From NCBI RefSeq assembly GCF_018424685.1, contig NZ_QTKX01000002.1:865620-929619 (forward strand): a DNA stretch of 64,000 nt, written 5' to 3'. Each line of letters starts with the position of its first letter. Positions within the stretch are counted from its first letter, which is position 1. Position numbers and translations under genes: made by a program. Below the pieces are notes generated by a model. That model did no database searches and was not told where the DNA came from. It saw nothing but the letters and a program-made list of their open reading frames with translations. The stretch comes from Mesobacillus boroniphilus. Its GTDB lineage: Bacteria > Bacillota > Bacilli > Bacillales > Cytobacillaceae. Positions 54,035 through 63,283 of this stretch are shown here, one piece after another.

Positions 54035-54970
54035 ATGAATTACAGACAGCTTGGAAGCACAGGGATAAAGGTGTCGGAAGTTGGTTTTGGCGCATGGCAG
54101 CTCGGGAACGCCAGGGATTGGGAAGGCATGGAGGACAATCAAGCAATCAGGCTTGTGCATGAAGCGCTTGATCAGGGCTGCAATTTCTTTGATACAGCTC
54201 CGAATTATGGCGGTGGTAATAGTGAGTCATTGCTTGGGAAAGCTCTTACTGGAAGAAGGAGCGAGGCGGTGGTTACTAGCAAGTTTGGGCACCATCCAGA
54301 TAACACCCTCAATTTTGATTCGCAGAAAATCAGCAGTTCAGTTGAAGATAGCTTGCGTCGGCTTAAAACGGATTATCTAGATTCTATTTTGTTGCATAAC
54401 CCTCCGTTTGAGATCTTGACTGGAAGCACGGATCATTTTGAGATATTGGAGTCACTCAAGCAGGAAGGAAAGATCCGTGCTTACGGAGCTTCAGTTGACT
54501 CGGGCAGGGAAATGGAGGAGCTGATTCGGAATTCTAAAAGCCAGGTTATTGAGGTAATGTTCAACATTTTTCATCAGGAGCCAAGAAAAGCCTTCAAGAA
54601 GGCAGCAGAAAAAAATATCGGACTGATTGTAAAAGTTCCGCTTGATTCTGGATGGCTGTCAGGCAAATATGATGAAAATAGTGTGTTTACAGACATACGG
54701 AGCCGTTGGGACAGGGATCAGCTTACGAAAAGAGCGGAGCTCATTCCTGTTCTTAAGGAAATGCTCGAACCTGGAGAATCGCTGGTACAGATGGCTTTAA
54801 GATATATCCTTTATTATCGGGAGGTCTCTACCGTCATTCCTGGAAACAAGAATCTTGAGCAGTTGATTGAAAATTTAACTGCCTCAGGTAAAAGGATTCC
54901 AGCGGAAAAAGCAGAAAAGATAGAGGGGATTTGGGAACAAAAGCTGCAAGCTGACCCGTTGGGATGGTAG
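54035..54970 (+). CDS. Aldo-keto reductase
   Basis: A 311-residue NADPH-dependent oxidoreductase of the AKR superfamily. GSTGIKVSEVGFGAWQLG opens the barrel; the tetrad includes D and Y in FFDTAPNYGGG, K in VVTSKFG and H in SILLHNPP. The pattern resembles YfjR/IolS-like bacterial reductases. AGAAAGGAG precedes the ATG. Substrate unknown; a second reductase gene follows. Confidence 0.88.
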   Translation: MNYRQLGSTGIKVSEVGFGAWQLGNARDWEGMEDNQAIRLVHEALDQGCNFFDTAPNYGGGNSESLLGKALTGRRSEAVVTSKFGHHPDNTLNFDSQKISSSVEDSLRRLKTDYLDSILLHNPPFEILTGSTDHFEILESLKQEGKIRAYGASVDSGREMEELIRNSKSQVIEVMFNIFHQEPRKAFKKAAEKNIGLIVKVPLDSGWLSGKYDENSVFTDIRSRWDRDQLTKRAELIPVLKEMLEPGESLVQMALRYILYYREVSTVIPGNKNLEQLIENLTASGKRIPAEKAEKIEGIWEQKLQADPLGW

Positions 54971-55004
54971 AAAATAATAAGAATTCTTTGGAGGTTTTTA
55001 AATA

Positions 55005-55994
55005 ATGGCATATCAACCAGACAGCAATCGCTATGATTCAATGACATATAATAGGTGCGGCAAATCGGGCCTTAAATTGCCAGCCATTTCCCTGGGCTTA
55101 TGGCACAATTTCGGAAGTCAAGATCCCTTTGAGAAGGGCCGTTCTTTAATTAGAAGAGCTTTTGATCTTGGGATTACTCATTTTGATCTTGCAAATAACT
55201 ATGGTCCCCCGCCTGGTTCAGCAGAGGAGAACTTTGGCTCAATTCTTAGGAAGGATTTTTCAGTGTACCGTGATGAGATGATCATTTCAACAAAAGCAGG
55301 ATATGGTATGTGGCCGGGGCCGTATGGCGATTGGGGTTCAAGGAAATATCTCGTTTCGAGTCTTGACCAAAGCCTGAAAAGGATGGGACTCGATTATGTC
55401 GATATCTTTTACCACCACAGGCCGGATCCGGAAACGCCTTTGGAAGAAACAATGATGGCGCTTGATCATGTCGTCAGGCAGGGTAAAGCTTTGTATGTTG
55501 GATTGTCCAATTATGGAGTAGAGGAAACGAAGCAGGCAATCGGAATTTTAAAAGACCTGGGTACTCCGCTGCTGATCCACCAGCCTGCCTATTCTATGTT
55601 TAACAGGTGGGTAGAAGGCGGCCTGACAGATTTGCTAAAAGATGAAGGAGTCGGATCGATAGCATTTGTTCCATTGGCTCAAGGATTGCTGACAAACAGG
55701 TATATCAATGGAATTCCACAAGACTCCAGAGCTCTGAAGCCAAACAGCTTCCTGAATGAGGGAGATGTATCTGAAGAAGTTCTTGCTAAGGTTAGACAAT
55801 TAAATGAAATAGCCCAGGAACGGGGCCAGTCACTTGCCCAGATGGCACTTGCCTGGGTGCTCAGGGAACAGAAAATCACCTCAGCACTCATCGGTGCAAG
55901 CAAGATCAGCCAAATTGAAGAAAACGTCGCTGCACTGAACAATCTTAATTTTAGTGAAGCAGAACTGAATTTGATTGATGAAATCTTAAAATAA
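55005..55994 (+). CDS. Aldo-keto reductase, YghZ-like
   Basis: A 329-residue AKR closely following the YghZ pattern: FDLANNYGPPPGSAEENFG, STKAGYGMWPGPYGDWGSRK and YHHRPDPETPLEETM. E. coli YghZ reduces L-glyceraldehyde 3-phosphate and methylglyoxal, so aldehyde detoxification is a fair guess. TTGGAGG precedes the ATG. It is 34 nt after the previous reductase. Confidence 0.88.
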   Translation: MAYQPDSNRYDSMTYNRCGKSGLKLPAISLGLWHNFGSQDPFEKGRSLIRRAFDLGITHFDLANNYGPPPGSAEENFGSILRKDFSVYRDEMIISTKAGYGMWPGPYGDWGSRKYLVSSLDQSLKRMGLDYVDIFYHHRPDPETPLEETMMALDHVVRQGKALYVGLSNYGVEETKQAIGILKDLGTPLLIHQPAYSMFNRWVEGGLTDLLKDEGVGSIAFVPLAQGLLTNRYINGIPQDSRALKPNSFLNEGDVSEEVLAKVRQLNEIAQERGQSLAQMALAWVLREQKITSALIGASKISQIEENVAALNNLNFSEAELNLIDEILK

Positions 55995-56005
55995 GGACTT
56001 CAAAC

Positions 56006-56043
56006 AAAGCTGTAAAGCCAAATGGTTTTACAGCTTTTTTCTT
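56006..56043 (+). terminator. Terminator after the reductase genes
   Basis: AAAGCTGTAAA pairs with TTTACAGCTTT around GCCAAATGG-like loop, then a T run. Confidence 0.88.
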
Positions 56044-56100
56044 TATGGTTAAGGAATTAATAAAATTATTGTGTTATGGATAACTCCATGAAGTTTTCTT

Positions 56101-56222
56101 AATCCAGCTCCAGCGCCTAGCCCCTCGAGTCGCTTCGGTCCGCCCAATGAAGTCAAAGAACAACTTCACCGGTCGGCCCTCCAGCGCTTGTCGGGGCTGA
56201 ATGAGACGCTTGCACTTTTTGT
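56101..56222. repeat. Interspersed intergenic repeat (copy 3, short form)
   Basis: Begins CCAGCTCCAGCGCCTAGCCC and contains CTCGAGTCGCTTCGGTCCGC, GAAGTCAAAGAACAACTTC and GCTTGTCGGGGCTGA, ending near CGCTTGCACTTTTTG. This is the compact version without the AGTTTTCATCCC block of copies 1 and 2. Located between the reductases and the osmoprotectant-type ABC genes. Confidence 0.88.
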
Positions 56223-56425
56223 TCTTGGAATGATTTTCTTGTATTTAGGGTAAAGGTAATTTGGTCTTATATCAGGATAGGTAAGCCGCTCTTTTTACCC
56301 AAGGTGCCAGCTTTGGTAGTATTTAATTAGTGTCATTTCAGCACTGCCTGTAACTGAAAATAAGAAATCCTCAAAGTGCTAACAATATCTAATAGTAAAA
56401 TTCGAGAGAATATAGGGGTGAAAAA

Positions 56426-57373
56426 GTGATCAGCTTTGAAAATGTAACGAAGAAATATGACGATGGAACATATGCGGTAAATAACTTTAATTTAAATATC
56501 AAAGAAGGGGAATTGCTTGTCCTGATCGGTCCAAGCGGTTCCGGAAAAACGACAACCTTAAAAATGATCAATCGATTGATTCCTCTTACGGAAGGCTATA
56601 TTAAAATCAAGGATAAGATGATCAGTGACTATGATATTCATGAGCTTCGCTGGGATATCGGGTATGTCCTTCAGCAAATCGCCTTATTTCCGCATATGAC
56701 GATTGAAGAGAATATTGCGGTTGTCCCGGAAATGAAGAAATGGGAGCAGAAAAAGATAGATCACCGTATAGATGAATTACTGAATATGGTTGGACTTGAA
56801 CCAAAAACTTATCGTAAAAGGCTGCCCCATGAATTATCTGGAGGACAGCAGCAACGAATTGGCGTGGCCCGGGCGCTTGCGGCAAACCCGCCGATTATTT
56901 TAATGGACGAGCCATTTAGTGCATTGGATCCCCTGAGCAGGGAGAAGCTTCAGGATGATCTCATCGAACTGCAAAAAAACATCAAGAAAACCATTGTATT
57001 TGTAACCCATGATATGAGTGAAGCTTTAAAGCTCGGAGATCGGATCTGCCTGATGAGGAACGGGAAAATTGTCCAGACAGGTACTCCGGAAGAGCTGATC
57101 CATCAACCTGTAAATGATTTTGTCCGTGAGTTTGTTGGGATAGACCAGACTAACAGGACAATGGTAAATGTGCGGGAAGCTATCCAAACGTTAACCGCTG
57201 AAGAACTGAACAATCTGCCTGTAATTGCCTCGACAGTGTCTATAAATGAAATTCTCTCGTTACTGATTGAGCATGAACAGCTGGCGGTTGAAGAATTGGA
57301 TGAAATAATCGGGACCATAGACAGGCGTGGAATAATCCGGGTTTTATCGAGGCAGATGGAGGGGATGAAATGA
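56426..57373 (+). CDS. Osmoprotectant/ergothioneine-type ABC transporter ATPase
   Basis: A 315-residue ABC ATPase of the OpuCA group with Walker [11 protein letters not shown], signature LSGGQQQR, Walker B IILMDEPFSALDP and H-loop VTHDMSEA. The C-terminal tail after about residue 240 is shorter than the two CBS domains of OpuCA and could hold at most a CBS-like remnant. GTG start with AGGGGTG. The stop overlaps the next gene, a fused permease/binding protein as in EgtU systems. Confidence 0.88.
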   Translation: MISFENVTKKYDDGTYAVNNFNLNIKEGELLVLIGPSGSGKTTTLKMINRLIPLTEGYIKIKDKMISDYDIHELRWDIGYVLQQIALFPHMTIEENIAVVPEMKKWEQKKIDHRIDELLNMVGLEPKTYRKRLPHELSGGQQQRIGVARALAANPPIILMDEPFSALDPLSREKLQDDLIELQKNIKKTIVFVTHDMSEALKLGDRICLMRNGKIVQTGTPEELIHQPVNDFVREFVGIDQTNRTMVNVREAIQTLTAEELNNLPVIASTVSINEILSLLIEHEQLAVEELDEIIGTIDRRGIIRVLSRQMEGMK

Positions 57374-58887
57374 ATAGCTGGACGTCCACATTTATAGATA
57401 GAAAAGACGAGCTTTTAAGTTCCCTTCTAGAACATATTCAGATTTCTTTTATAGCACTGTTTTTCGCCGTTCTTATTGCGATTCCGCTCGGTATCTTTTT
57501 GACTAGAAGGAAGCGGATTTCCGAAGGAATCATTGGGATAACAGCCGTCCTGCAAACAATTCCTTCGCTCGCATTGCTTGGTTTATTGATCCCGCTATTC
57601 GGCATTGGGAAAGTCCCTGCTATCATTGCTCTTGTGGTCTATGCGCTACTTCCAATATTAAGAAATACATATACAGGAATCAATGAAGTAGACCCATCGT
57701 TAATCGAAGCCTCACGAGCTATGGGAATGAACAGTAAGCGTCGTTTGATGAAAATTGAACTCCCCTTGGCGATGCCCGTTATTATGGCTGGAATCCGAAC
57801 AGCGATGGTCTTGATTGTCGGGACTGCGACGATTGCTGCGCTGATTGGAGCGGGCGGGTTAGGTGACCTGATCCTTCTCGGAATCGACAGGAATAATACG
57901 GCATTAATTGTTCTTGGCGCAATACCCGCTGCCTTGCTTGCCATTCTGTTTGACCTTGTACTTAGAAGGTTCGAAACGGTTTCCTTTAAAAAATCTCTTA
58001 TCACCATTGGTGCCTTATCCTTAGCTGTCCTTTTAATAATGGTCATTCCATTTTTAGGCGGAAAAAATGAAGAAGAGATTGTCATTGGAGGAAAACTAGG
58101 ATCCGAACCAGAGATCTTAATTAATATGTATAAACTTCTGATTGAAGAAGAAACGGGCCATTCTGTTCAGCTGAAACCTGGATTGGGTAAGACATCATTT
58201 GTTTTCAACGCATTGGAAAACGGTAATATTGACATTTATCCCGAATTCACAGGCACGGCCATTTCGGAATTTCTAAAAGAAACAGCAGCTAGCACAAGCC
58301 GCGAAGTAGTATACCAGCAGGCAAAAGAAGGAATGCGAAGAGAGTTCCAGATGGAAATGCTTCAGCCAATGCACTATAACAACACGTATGCATTAGCCGT
58401 TCCCGAACAGTTGGCTAAAGAAAATGACTTGAAAACAATCTCTGATTTAAAATCGATTGAATCCTCGTTAAATGCAGGTTTCACACTTGAATTTTCAGAT
58501 AGAGAAGATGGATATAAAGGGATCCAAAAACTCTATGGACTAAATCTGCCAAGTCTGATCACAATGGAGCCGAAACTGAGGTACCGTGCGATCAAAAACG
58601 GCGAAATAAACCTTGTGGATGCCTACTCAACCGACAGTGAGCTCCAGCGATACAATCTAGTCGTACTTGAAGATGATAAAAACTTATTCCCTCCATACCA
58701 GGGAGCTCCTCTGCTAAGAGCCGAAACAGCAGAAAAATATCCTGAAATCGTAAAGGCACTCAACAAGCTCGCTGGTAAAATCACCGATGACGAAATGCGG
58801 AAAATGAATTATCAGGTGAATGTAGAAGGGAAATCCGCTGAGGAAACAGCAAGAGAGTATTTGATGGAAGCGGGATTATTGGAATAA
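57370..58887 (+). CDS. Fused permease and substrate-binding protein, EgtUBC-like
   Basis: A 505-residue fusion. The permease (about 1-215) has LQTIPSLALLGLLIPLFGIG and the EAA loop LIEASRAMGMNSKRRLMKIELP. A further helix (about 213-232) leads to an extracellular OpuAC-type binding domain (about 240-505) beginning EEIVIGGKLGSEPEILINMY. The layout and length match EgtUBC of Streptococcus pneumoniae, an ergothioneine importer, and the related BilEB/OpuB fusions. Substrate could be ergothioneine, choline or carnitine-like. It overlaps the ATPase by 4 nt. Confidence 0.88.
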   Translation: MNSWTSTFIDRKDELLSSLLEHIQISFIALFFAVLIAIPLGIFLTRRKRISEGIIGITAVLQTIPSLALLGLLIPLFGIGKVPAIIALVVYALLPILRNTYTGINEVDPSLIEASRAMGMNSKRRLMKIELPLAMPVIMAGIRTAMVLIVGTATIAALIGAGGLGDLILLGIDRNNTALIVLGAIPAALLAILFDLVLRRFETVSFKKSLITIGALSLAVLLIMVIPFLGGKNEEEIVIGGKLGSEPEILINMYKLLIEEETGHSVQLKPGLGKTSFVFNALENGNIDIYPEFTGTAISEFLKETAASTSREVVYQQAKEGMRREFQMEMLQPMHYNNTYALAVPEQLAKENDLKTISDLKSIESSLNAGFTLEFSDREDGYKGIQKLYGLNLPSLITMEPKLRYRAIKNGEINLVDAYSTDSELQRYNLVVLEDDKNLFPPYQGAPLLRAETAEKYPEIVKALNKLAGKITDDEMRKMNYQVNVEGKSAEETAREYLMEAGLLE

Positions 58888-58940
58888 CAAATTGGTAAGA
58901 TATAAGGATTTTAAGAAATGTCGTTCAGCAAGATAACGAC

Positions 58941-58979
58941 AAGAGGCAGAAAAACCAACTGGTTTTTCTGCCTCTTTGT
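58941..58979 (+). terminator. Terminator after the EgtU-like genes
   Basis: AAGAGGCAGAAAAACCA and TGGTTTTTCTGCCTCTT form a 17-bp stem. It resembles the terminator at the tRNA-Ala gene and the likeness runs on into the tRNA fragment that follows. Confidence 0.85.
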
Positions 58980-58982
58980 TAG

Positions 58983-59018
58983 TGGAGAGTAGGGGGATCG
59001 AGCCCTGACCTCAACGCT
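58983..59018 (-). pseudogene. tRNA-Ala 3'-end fragment
   Basis: TGGAGAGTAGGGGGATCGAG and the following CCCTGACCTCAACGCT match the 3' half of the intact tRNA-Ala at 60768-60840 with a few differences, in the same orientation. It covers the acceptor 3' strand, T arm, variable loop and part of the anticodon stem, and then diverges. Not a working tRNA. Confidence 0.8.
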
Positions 59019-59424
59019 TCAAGAGGAAACCCATAAGGAAAATTAAGTTAAATAAGGTGAATTAAAATAAAATAAGTCTTGGTTTATAGGGATTTATAGA
59101 CTGTGGTAAACAATCGAAGTCAATTTAGTTCAATTTAAAAAAAGTCTGTGCACTGTTTTGTGCATAATTTAAAAATCATGTGGTCATAGAAATCCGTTAA
59201 GTTTGGGTTTCTTTATGAGCGATTATGTTTCTAAATCTTTTTCTCTAGTTAAACAGCAATAAGATAGAAGAATCGATCACTTGATTAAAGATTCCTCAGC
59301 TTAAAAAATTTTAAGATGGCTAAAGGTTGGGGTCAGTGTAAGGGCTTGGAAGTTGAAGTAAATCTTGAACATGAACGTACCCAGGAAAAAGTGAACACCA
59401 GAAAATGGTGACAGGTACACATAG
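59019..59424. other. AT-rich region without a recognisable gene
   Basis: About 400 bases of low-complexity AT-rich DNA between the tRNA fragment and the hydrolase stop. No ORF with a ribosome site. A hairpin of TGACAGGTA/TACCTGTCA (59409-59434) overlaps the hydrolase stop and may end that gene. Confidence 0.5.
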
Positions 59425-60198
59425 CTACCTGTCATTATGTTTTACAAATTGAAAAATTAACTGGTTAAATTCTTTCGCAGCCTTAGTCGGGATACGGTGG
59501 TCAACATTCTCGATAAGATGCAATTCGTTTTGAGGCAATTTTTCATGCAATTGCCTTGCATAAGGGTGAAAGGGCTTATCCTTCTTGCCATAAACCAGCA
59601 TGATAGGCAGATTAATCTCATGTAGCTGATTGACACAATTGTATTTTAGACTATAGCGGTAATATTGCTCAATGTTGCGGTAATCTCCTTTTTTTGCTTC
59701 TGAAAACATATTTTTAAACAGCTTTATATTATTTGAATTACTCCAGGAGATGGACCAGGCTAATAAGTTTATAGCCCCTTTGCTTGAAAGCTTGATTCCT
59801 AAAGAAATCTTCTTCCTCAAGTAATCGTCATTTACATCAGGCATTGCTCCAATCGAAATTCCTCCTAAGGCTCTCTCAGGGAACGTCAGCATGAATTCTA
59901 AAACAATAGAACCGCCTGTGGAATATCCGCATAAAAACGCTTTATTAATATTAAGGTGGTCCAATAGTCGAATGATATCCTTAATAATCAGTGGATAGGT
60001 TAATGGTTCTGGGGAGTATGGGCTTTTTCCGTGTCCTCTAATATCAAAAGTAATGATCTGAAAACTTTTTGAGAGTTCTTCTAATTGATATTTGAAGTTA
60101 ACTGAAGTCAATACAGGCGGGTGGATAAAAACGATCGGAGTTCCGCTTCCTTTTACAGTATAATACAGGCTGGCACTTTTCATATTCAGCATAGGCAT
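59425..60198 (-). CDS. Alpha/beta hydrolase
   Basis: A 257-residue alpha/beta hydrolase. Nucleophile Ser in GYSTGG, acid Asp in GKKDKPFHPY, His in VDHRIPTK; the oxyanion-hole segment is FIHPPVLT. DIRGHGKSPYSPEP is the usual motif after strand 4. Cytoplasmic; substrate unknown. AGGTGAC precedes the ATG. It stands alone between the tRNA-Ala gene and its detached fragment and is AT-rich, so it could be acquired. Confidence 0.85.
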   Translation of the reverse strand: MPMLNMKSASLYYTVKGSGTPIVFIHPPVLTSVNFKYQLEELSKSFQIITFDIRGHGKSPYSPEPLTYPLIIKDIIRLLDHLNINKAFLCGYSTGGSIVLEFMLTFPERALGGISIGAMPDVNDDYLRKKISLGIKLSSKGAINLLAWSISWSNSNNIKLFKNMFSEAKKGDYRNIEQYYRYSLKYNCVNQLHEINLPIMLVYGKKDKPFHPYARQLHEKLPQNELHLIENVDHRIPTKAAKEFNQLIFQFVKHNDR

Positions 60199-60729
60199 TT
60201 ACTTGTCACCTCAATTCCTTATTAATATTGAATTCTTTAATCTGATAGGAAGGGTTTAGACCTCTTACAAAGGTTACTAAAGGACTCAGTGAATATTTTT
60301 CCTTACTTTATTTAAAAAAATGCATATTGCCTGGGTAAGTGAAACAGAAAAAAGGATTAGAAGGAGCATTTTGTAAAGCATTAAAAAGTATTCCTTTAAT
60401 GAAAGAGTAAATATCTTACTAACTGCAGGGACTTATGGAGGTTAATGGTAAATATTTTTTCTGGTGAAGGAGGGTCATTAGAGGACCATACATTTGGATT
60501 TAGACTAATTGTGGTTGATTTTAAGGAGAATCTTTCAAAATGCAGACTGAAATGCATGGGACAGGGTGGAATAGCTTGTATTGGAATAATCATGAAGAAC
60601 CAAAGACTGTTTCCTGGTTTGGCAATGACCAAGAGTACTGAGTGGAATCTGTTGAAATGCTTGCGAGTTGCTTACACATGATGCAGGGGAAGTTAGTTTA
60701 TTATTAAAATGACAATCAATAACGAAAAA
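60199..60729. other. Intergenic region with no convincing gene
   Basis: AT-rich. A 78-codon frame at 60445-60681 has GGAGG only 3 nt before its ATG and a composition unlike its neighbours, so it is not accepted as a gene. No repeat or operator recognised. Confidence 0.45.
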
Positions 60730-60730
60730 A

Positions 60731-60763
60731 GCTGCAAAACCAATTGGTTTTGCAGCCTTTTTG
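60731..60763 (-). terminator. Terminator of tRNA-Ala
   Basis: GCTGCAAAACCAATTGGTTTTGCAGC is a perfect palindrome, flanked by T runs on the minus strand (and by TTTTT on the plus strand). Confidence 0.8.
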
Positions 60764-60767
60764 TTAG

Positions 60768-60840
60768 TGGAGAATAGGGGGCTCGAACCCCTGACCTCAA
60801 CGCTGCCAGCGTTGCGCTCTCCCAGCTGAGCTAATCCCCC
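60768..60840 (-). tRNA. tRNA-Ala (anticodon GGC)
   Basis: On the minus strand: acceptor GGGGGAT with ATTCTCC, D arm GCTC/GAGC, anticodon stem CAACG/CGTTG with loop CTGGCAG giving anticodon GGC, variable loop, T arm AGGGG/CCCCT with TTCGAGC and discriminator A. 73 nt; the 3' CCA is not encoded. It is a single tRNA with its own terminator. Confidence 0.95.
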
Positions 60841-60919
60841 GTATCTAAATAGATAAGGTACAAGAAAGATTATATAACCATCTTGCCGGACATGCAAGAC
60901 AAAATTTTATGAGTAAACT

Positions 60920-60943
60920 AAAAAGCCGCAATTCAGCGGCTTT
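60920..60943. terminator. Terminator of the mgtC-like gene
   Basis: AAAAGCCGC and GCGGCTTTT pair around AATTCA, next to the stop at 60945. Confidence 0.88.
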
Positions 60944-60944
60944 T

Positions 60945-61640
60945 CTACAATCCTTCAATTTCAACCCGGTTGATACCTTCAATTTCCGATACCGCCTCAT
61001 ACACATCGGTAGTCTTTCTGCGGAAGTCCACGGTTACAATCAATTGCACGATCTGGTTTCCTTCTGCAAGATCCTTAATACGGACGTTTTTTAGTGCAAT
61101 TTTTTCAGACTTAATCTTTGTGATAATATCAGCTATGCTCTCCCTGCTGTTCACATTGAATTGCAGGCGTATTTCTTTTTCCCTTAATTGCCTTGGACCT
61201 ATGAAAGTCATTAGGAACGGTATGAATTCCACACTTACAATGAGTAAAGCAACACCTGCAATAGCTTCCCAATAAAATCCGGCGCCAACTGTGATTCCAA
61301 TACCAGCGGCACCCCAGATCATTGCGGCTGTTGTCAGACCGGAAATCGTGTCATTCCCTCTTCGTAAAATAACCCCGGCGCCGAGAAATCCGATACCTGA
61401 TACGATCTGGGCCGCCAAACGGAGCGGGTCCATCGTGATATTAACGTCTTCATCCCCGGGGAACATATAAGCTGATTCACTAGAGACAATAGTCAAAAGA
61501 CAACTGACGATTGATATAACCAGGCTCGTTTTAAGGCCAACCGGTTTTCTTTTAATTTCCCTTTCAAGCCCAATGACCAGCCCCAAGAAAGCGGATATCC
61601 CTAACTTAAGTAAAATTTCCATATCAATTGAATATATCAT
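60945..61640 (-). CDS. MgtC/SapB-family membrane protein
   Basis: A 231-residue protein with an N-terminal MgtC domain of about five helices (about 8-140) containing GLVIGLEREIKRKPVGLKT and GIGFLGAGVILRRGNDTISGLTTA. A C-terminal ACT-like cytoplasmic domain (about 150-231) follows. Family members are linked to Mg2+ limitation and membrane potential. AGGAGAAACGAC precedes the ATG. Divergent from the DMT gene; no Mg2+ riboswitch was recognised. Confidence 0.9.
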   Translation of the reverse strand: MIYSIDMEILLKLGISAFLGLVIGLEREIKRKPVGLKTSLVISIVSCLLTIVSSESAYMFPGDEDVNITMDPLRLAAQIVSGIGFLGAGVILRRGNDTISGLTTAAMIWGAAGIGITVGAGFYWEAIAGVALLIVSVEFIPFLMTFIGPRQLREKEIRLQFNVNSRESIADIITKIKSEKIALKNVRIKDLAEGNQIVQLIVTVDFRRKTTDVYEAVSEIEGINRVEIEGL

Positions 61641-61793
61641 GTCGTTTCTCCTGCCCCTAATAAGATGTATTTACTTTCCCTAAAATTGACGGACTAAACT
61701 TCTCATGGAAAATTAAATTTTATTCAAGATAAAATTTCAAATTCATTGTAAAATACATATAATTCACATTGAATTAATTAAAGGAGAATGTAA

Positions 61794-62708
61794 ATGGAAG
61801 CACCTAAAGTAAATCCTTATATGGCGGTCGCGATCGGTGTGGTGGCAGTCTCAACTTCTGCGATCTTGGTCAAAGTCTCATCAGCGCCGTCCGGAGTCAT
61901 AGCTTTTTACCGATTATTCTTTTCTGTACTATTAATGCTGCCGGTGTTTCTTATAAAGTATGTTTCAGAACTTCGTCTTATTACGAAACGGGATTGGTTA
62001 TTCACCGGGATAGCCGGGATATTTCTGGCCTTTCATTTTATCCTCTGGTTTGAATCGCTAAACTATACCTCAGTAGCAAGCTCAACCGTGCTGGTCACTC
62101 TTCAACCGCTATTTGCATTTGTGGGGGCTTACCTATTCTTTAAGGAACGTGTATCTGTTAAAGCGATTTTAAGCGGTGTGATTGCAATTGGCGGCAGTGT
62201 CATCATCAGTTGGGGTGATTTTAAGATCAGTGGGAGTGCACTGTTTGGAGATTTTTTGGCTATAATAGCCTGTGCATTAGTAACCGTATATCTCTTATTT
62301 GGCCAAACCGTTAGGAAGCGAATGTCTTTAATAACATATACTTTTATTGTCTATAGCATCAGTTCAATTTCATTGTTCTTCTATGTAATAGCTGTAGGTG
62401 ATTCGTTTTATCCATATCCTACAAGCGATTGGGTTTATTTTATCCTCCTTGCGCTGATACCAACTTTACTTGGCCATACATTGTTTAACTGGTCTATAAA
62501 ATGGATCAGCGCTTCGGTCATTTCAATGGCGATACTTTTTGAACCAGTTGGTGCAACCGTTCTTGCCTTCTACCTGCTCGGTGAAAAAGTAATTTGGACT
62601 CAGATTATCGGAGGATTAGTTGTTATTGCAGGCATAACATTGTTTTTAGTAGATGAAAGAAAGATGAAGCTGAAAAATCAAACTGAAATCAATTCAATAT
62701 CGGGGTAG
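61794..62708 (+). CDS. DMT-superfamily (EamA) transporter
   Basis: A 304-residue, ten-helix transporter with two EamA repeats: VSTSAILVKVSSAPSGVIAF starting the first and FGDFLAIIACALVTVYLLFG the second, with the ends LGEKVIWTQIIGGLVVIAG. It may export amino acids or metabolites. AAAGGAGAATG precedes the ATG. Followed after 3 nt by the GNAT gene, probably co-transcribed. Confidence 0.9.
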   Translation: MEAPKVNPYMAVAIGVVAVSTSAILVKVSSAPSGVIAFYRLFFSVLLMLPVFLIKYVSELRLITKRDWLFTGIAGIFLAFHFILWFESLNYTSVASSTVLVTLQPLFAFVGAYLFFKERVSVKAILSGVIAIGGSVIISWGDFKISGSALFGDFLAIIACALVTVYLLFGQTVRKRMSLITYTFIVYSISSISLFFYVIAVGDSFYPYPTSDWVYFILLALIPTLLGHTLFNWSIKWISASVISMAILFEPVGATVLAFYLLGEKVIWTQIIGGLVVIAGITLFLVDERKMKLKNQTEINSISG

Positions 62709-62711
62709 GGG

Positions 62712-63245
62712 ATGGATGTGAAAATTAGAAAGGCTACGAAAGATGATGTGAGCGGTATTGCCAAGGTTCACGTTAGAAGCTGGCAAGAAACTTATCAGGG
62801 AATTGTAAGCCAGGATTATTTGGATTCTTTAAATGTGGAGGACCGGAAATCTTTATGGGAAAAAAGCTTGTCAGGAAGTGCTGATACATCTACGGTTTTT
62901 GTCGCTGTTAATCCAGAAGGGGAAATCGTTGGCTTTGCTTCCTTTGGAAAAGAAAGATCGAGGAAGTTCAAAGCGGAGGGCGAATTGTACGCAATCTACA
63001 TTCTTAAGGCGTATCAAAGAGGGAAACTTGGATTGAAGCTGCTCCAAGCGGGTCTGGATGATTTGCTGAAGCAAGAGTATGATTCTATGCTCGTTTGGGT
63101 GTTAGCGGATAATGTAAGCCGAAAATTTTATGAAAGCCTTCAGCCACAAAAAGCTGGAGAAGAAGTTGTGAAAATTGCAGGCAAAGAATATATCGAAGTA
63201 GCATATATGTGGAGGGATTTAAAATTGCTGCACCGGCTACTATAG
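62712..63245 (+). CDS. GNAT-family N-acetyltransferase
   Basis: A 177-residue acetyltransferase. The N-terminus IRKATKDDVSGIAKVHVRSWQETYQGIV is the common GNAT opening, and the acetyl-CoA loop lies in YILKAYQRGKLGLKLLQAGL. Here the usual Q/RxxGxG/A reads QRGKLG. AGGGGATGG precedes the ATG. Substrate unknown. Confidence 0.88.
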   Translation: MDVKIRKATKDDVSGIAKVHVRSWQETYQGIVSQDYLDSLNVEDRKSLWEKSLSGSADTSTVFVAVNPEGEIVGFASFGKERSRKFKAEGELYAIYILKAYQRGKLGLKLLQAGLDDLLKQEYDSMLVWVLADNVSRKFYESLQPQKAGEEVVKIAGKEYIEVAYMWRDLKLLHRLL

Positions 63246-63283
63246 AAAAACTGTAAGAGTATAGGTACAAATCTGTATGGTAC

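Noticed and set aside
60445..60681. 78-residue ORF upstream of the tRNA
   Set aside because: GGAGG is only 3 nt before the ATG, the composition is unlike protein and nothing is recognisable.
58888..60840. A complete mobile element between the tRNA-Ala gene and its fragment
   Set aside because: Only one hydrolase gene and no integrase or transposase; the layout is recorded as a finding, but the element itself cannot be claimed.
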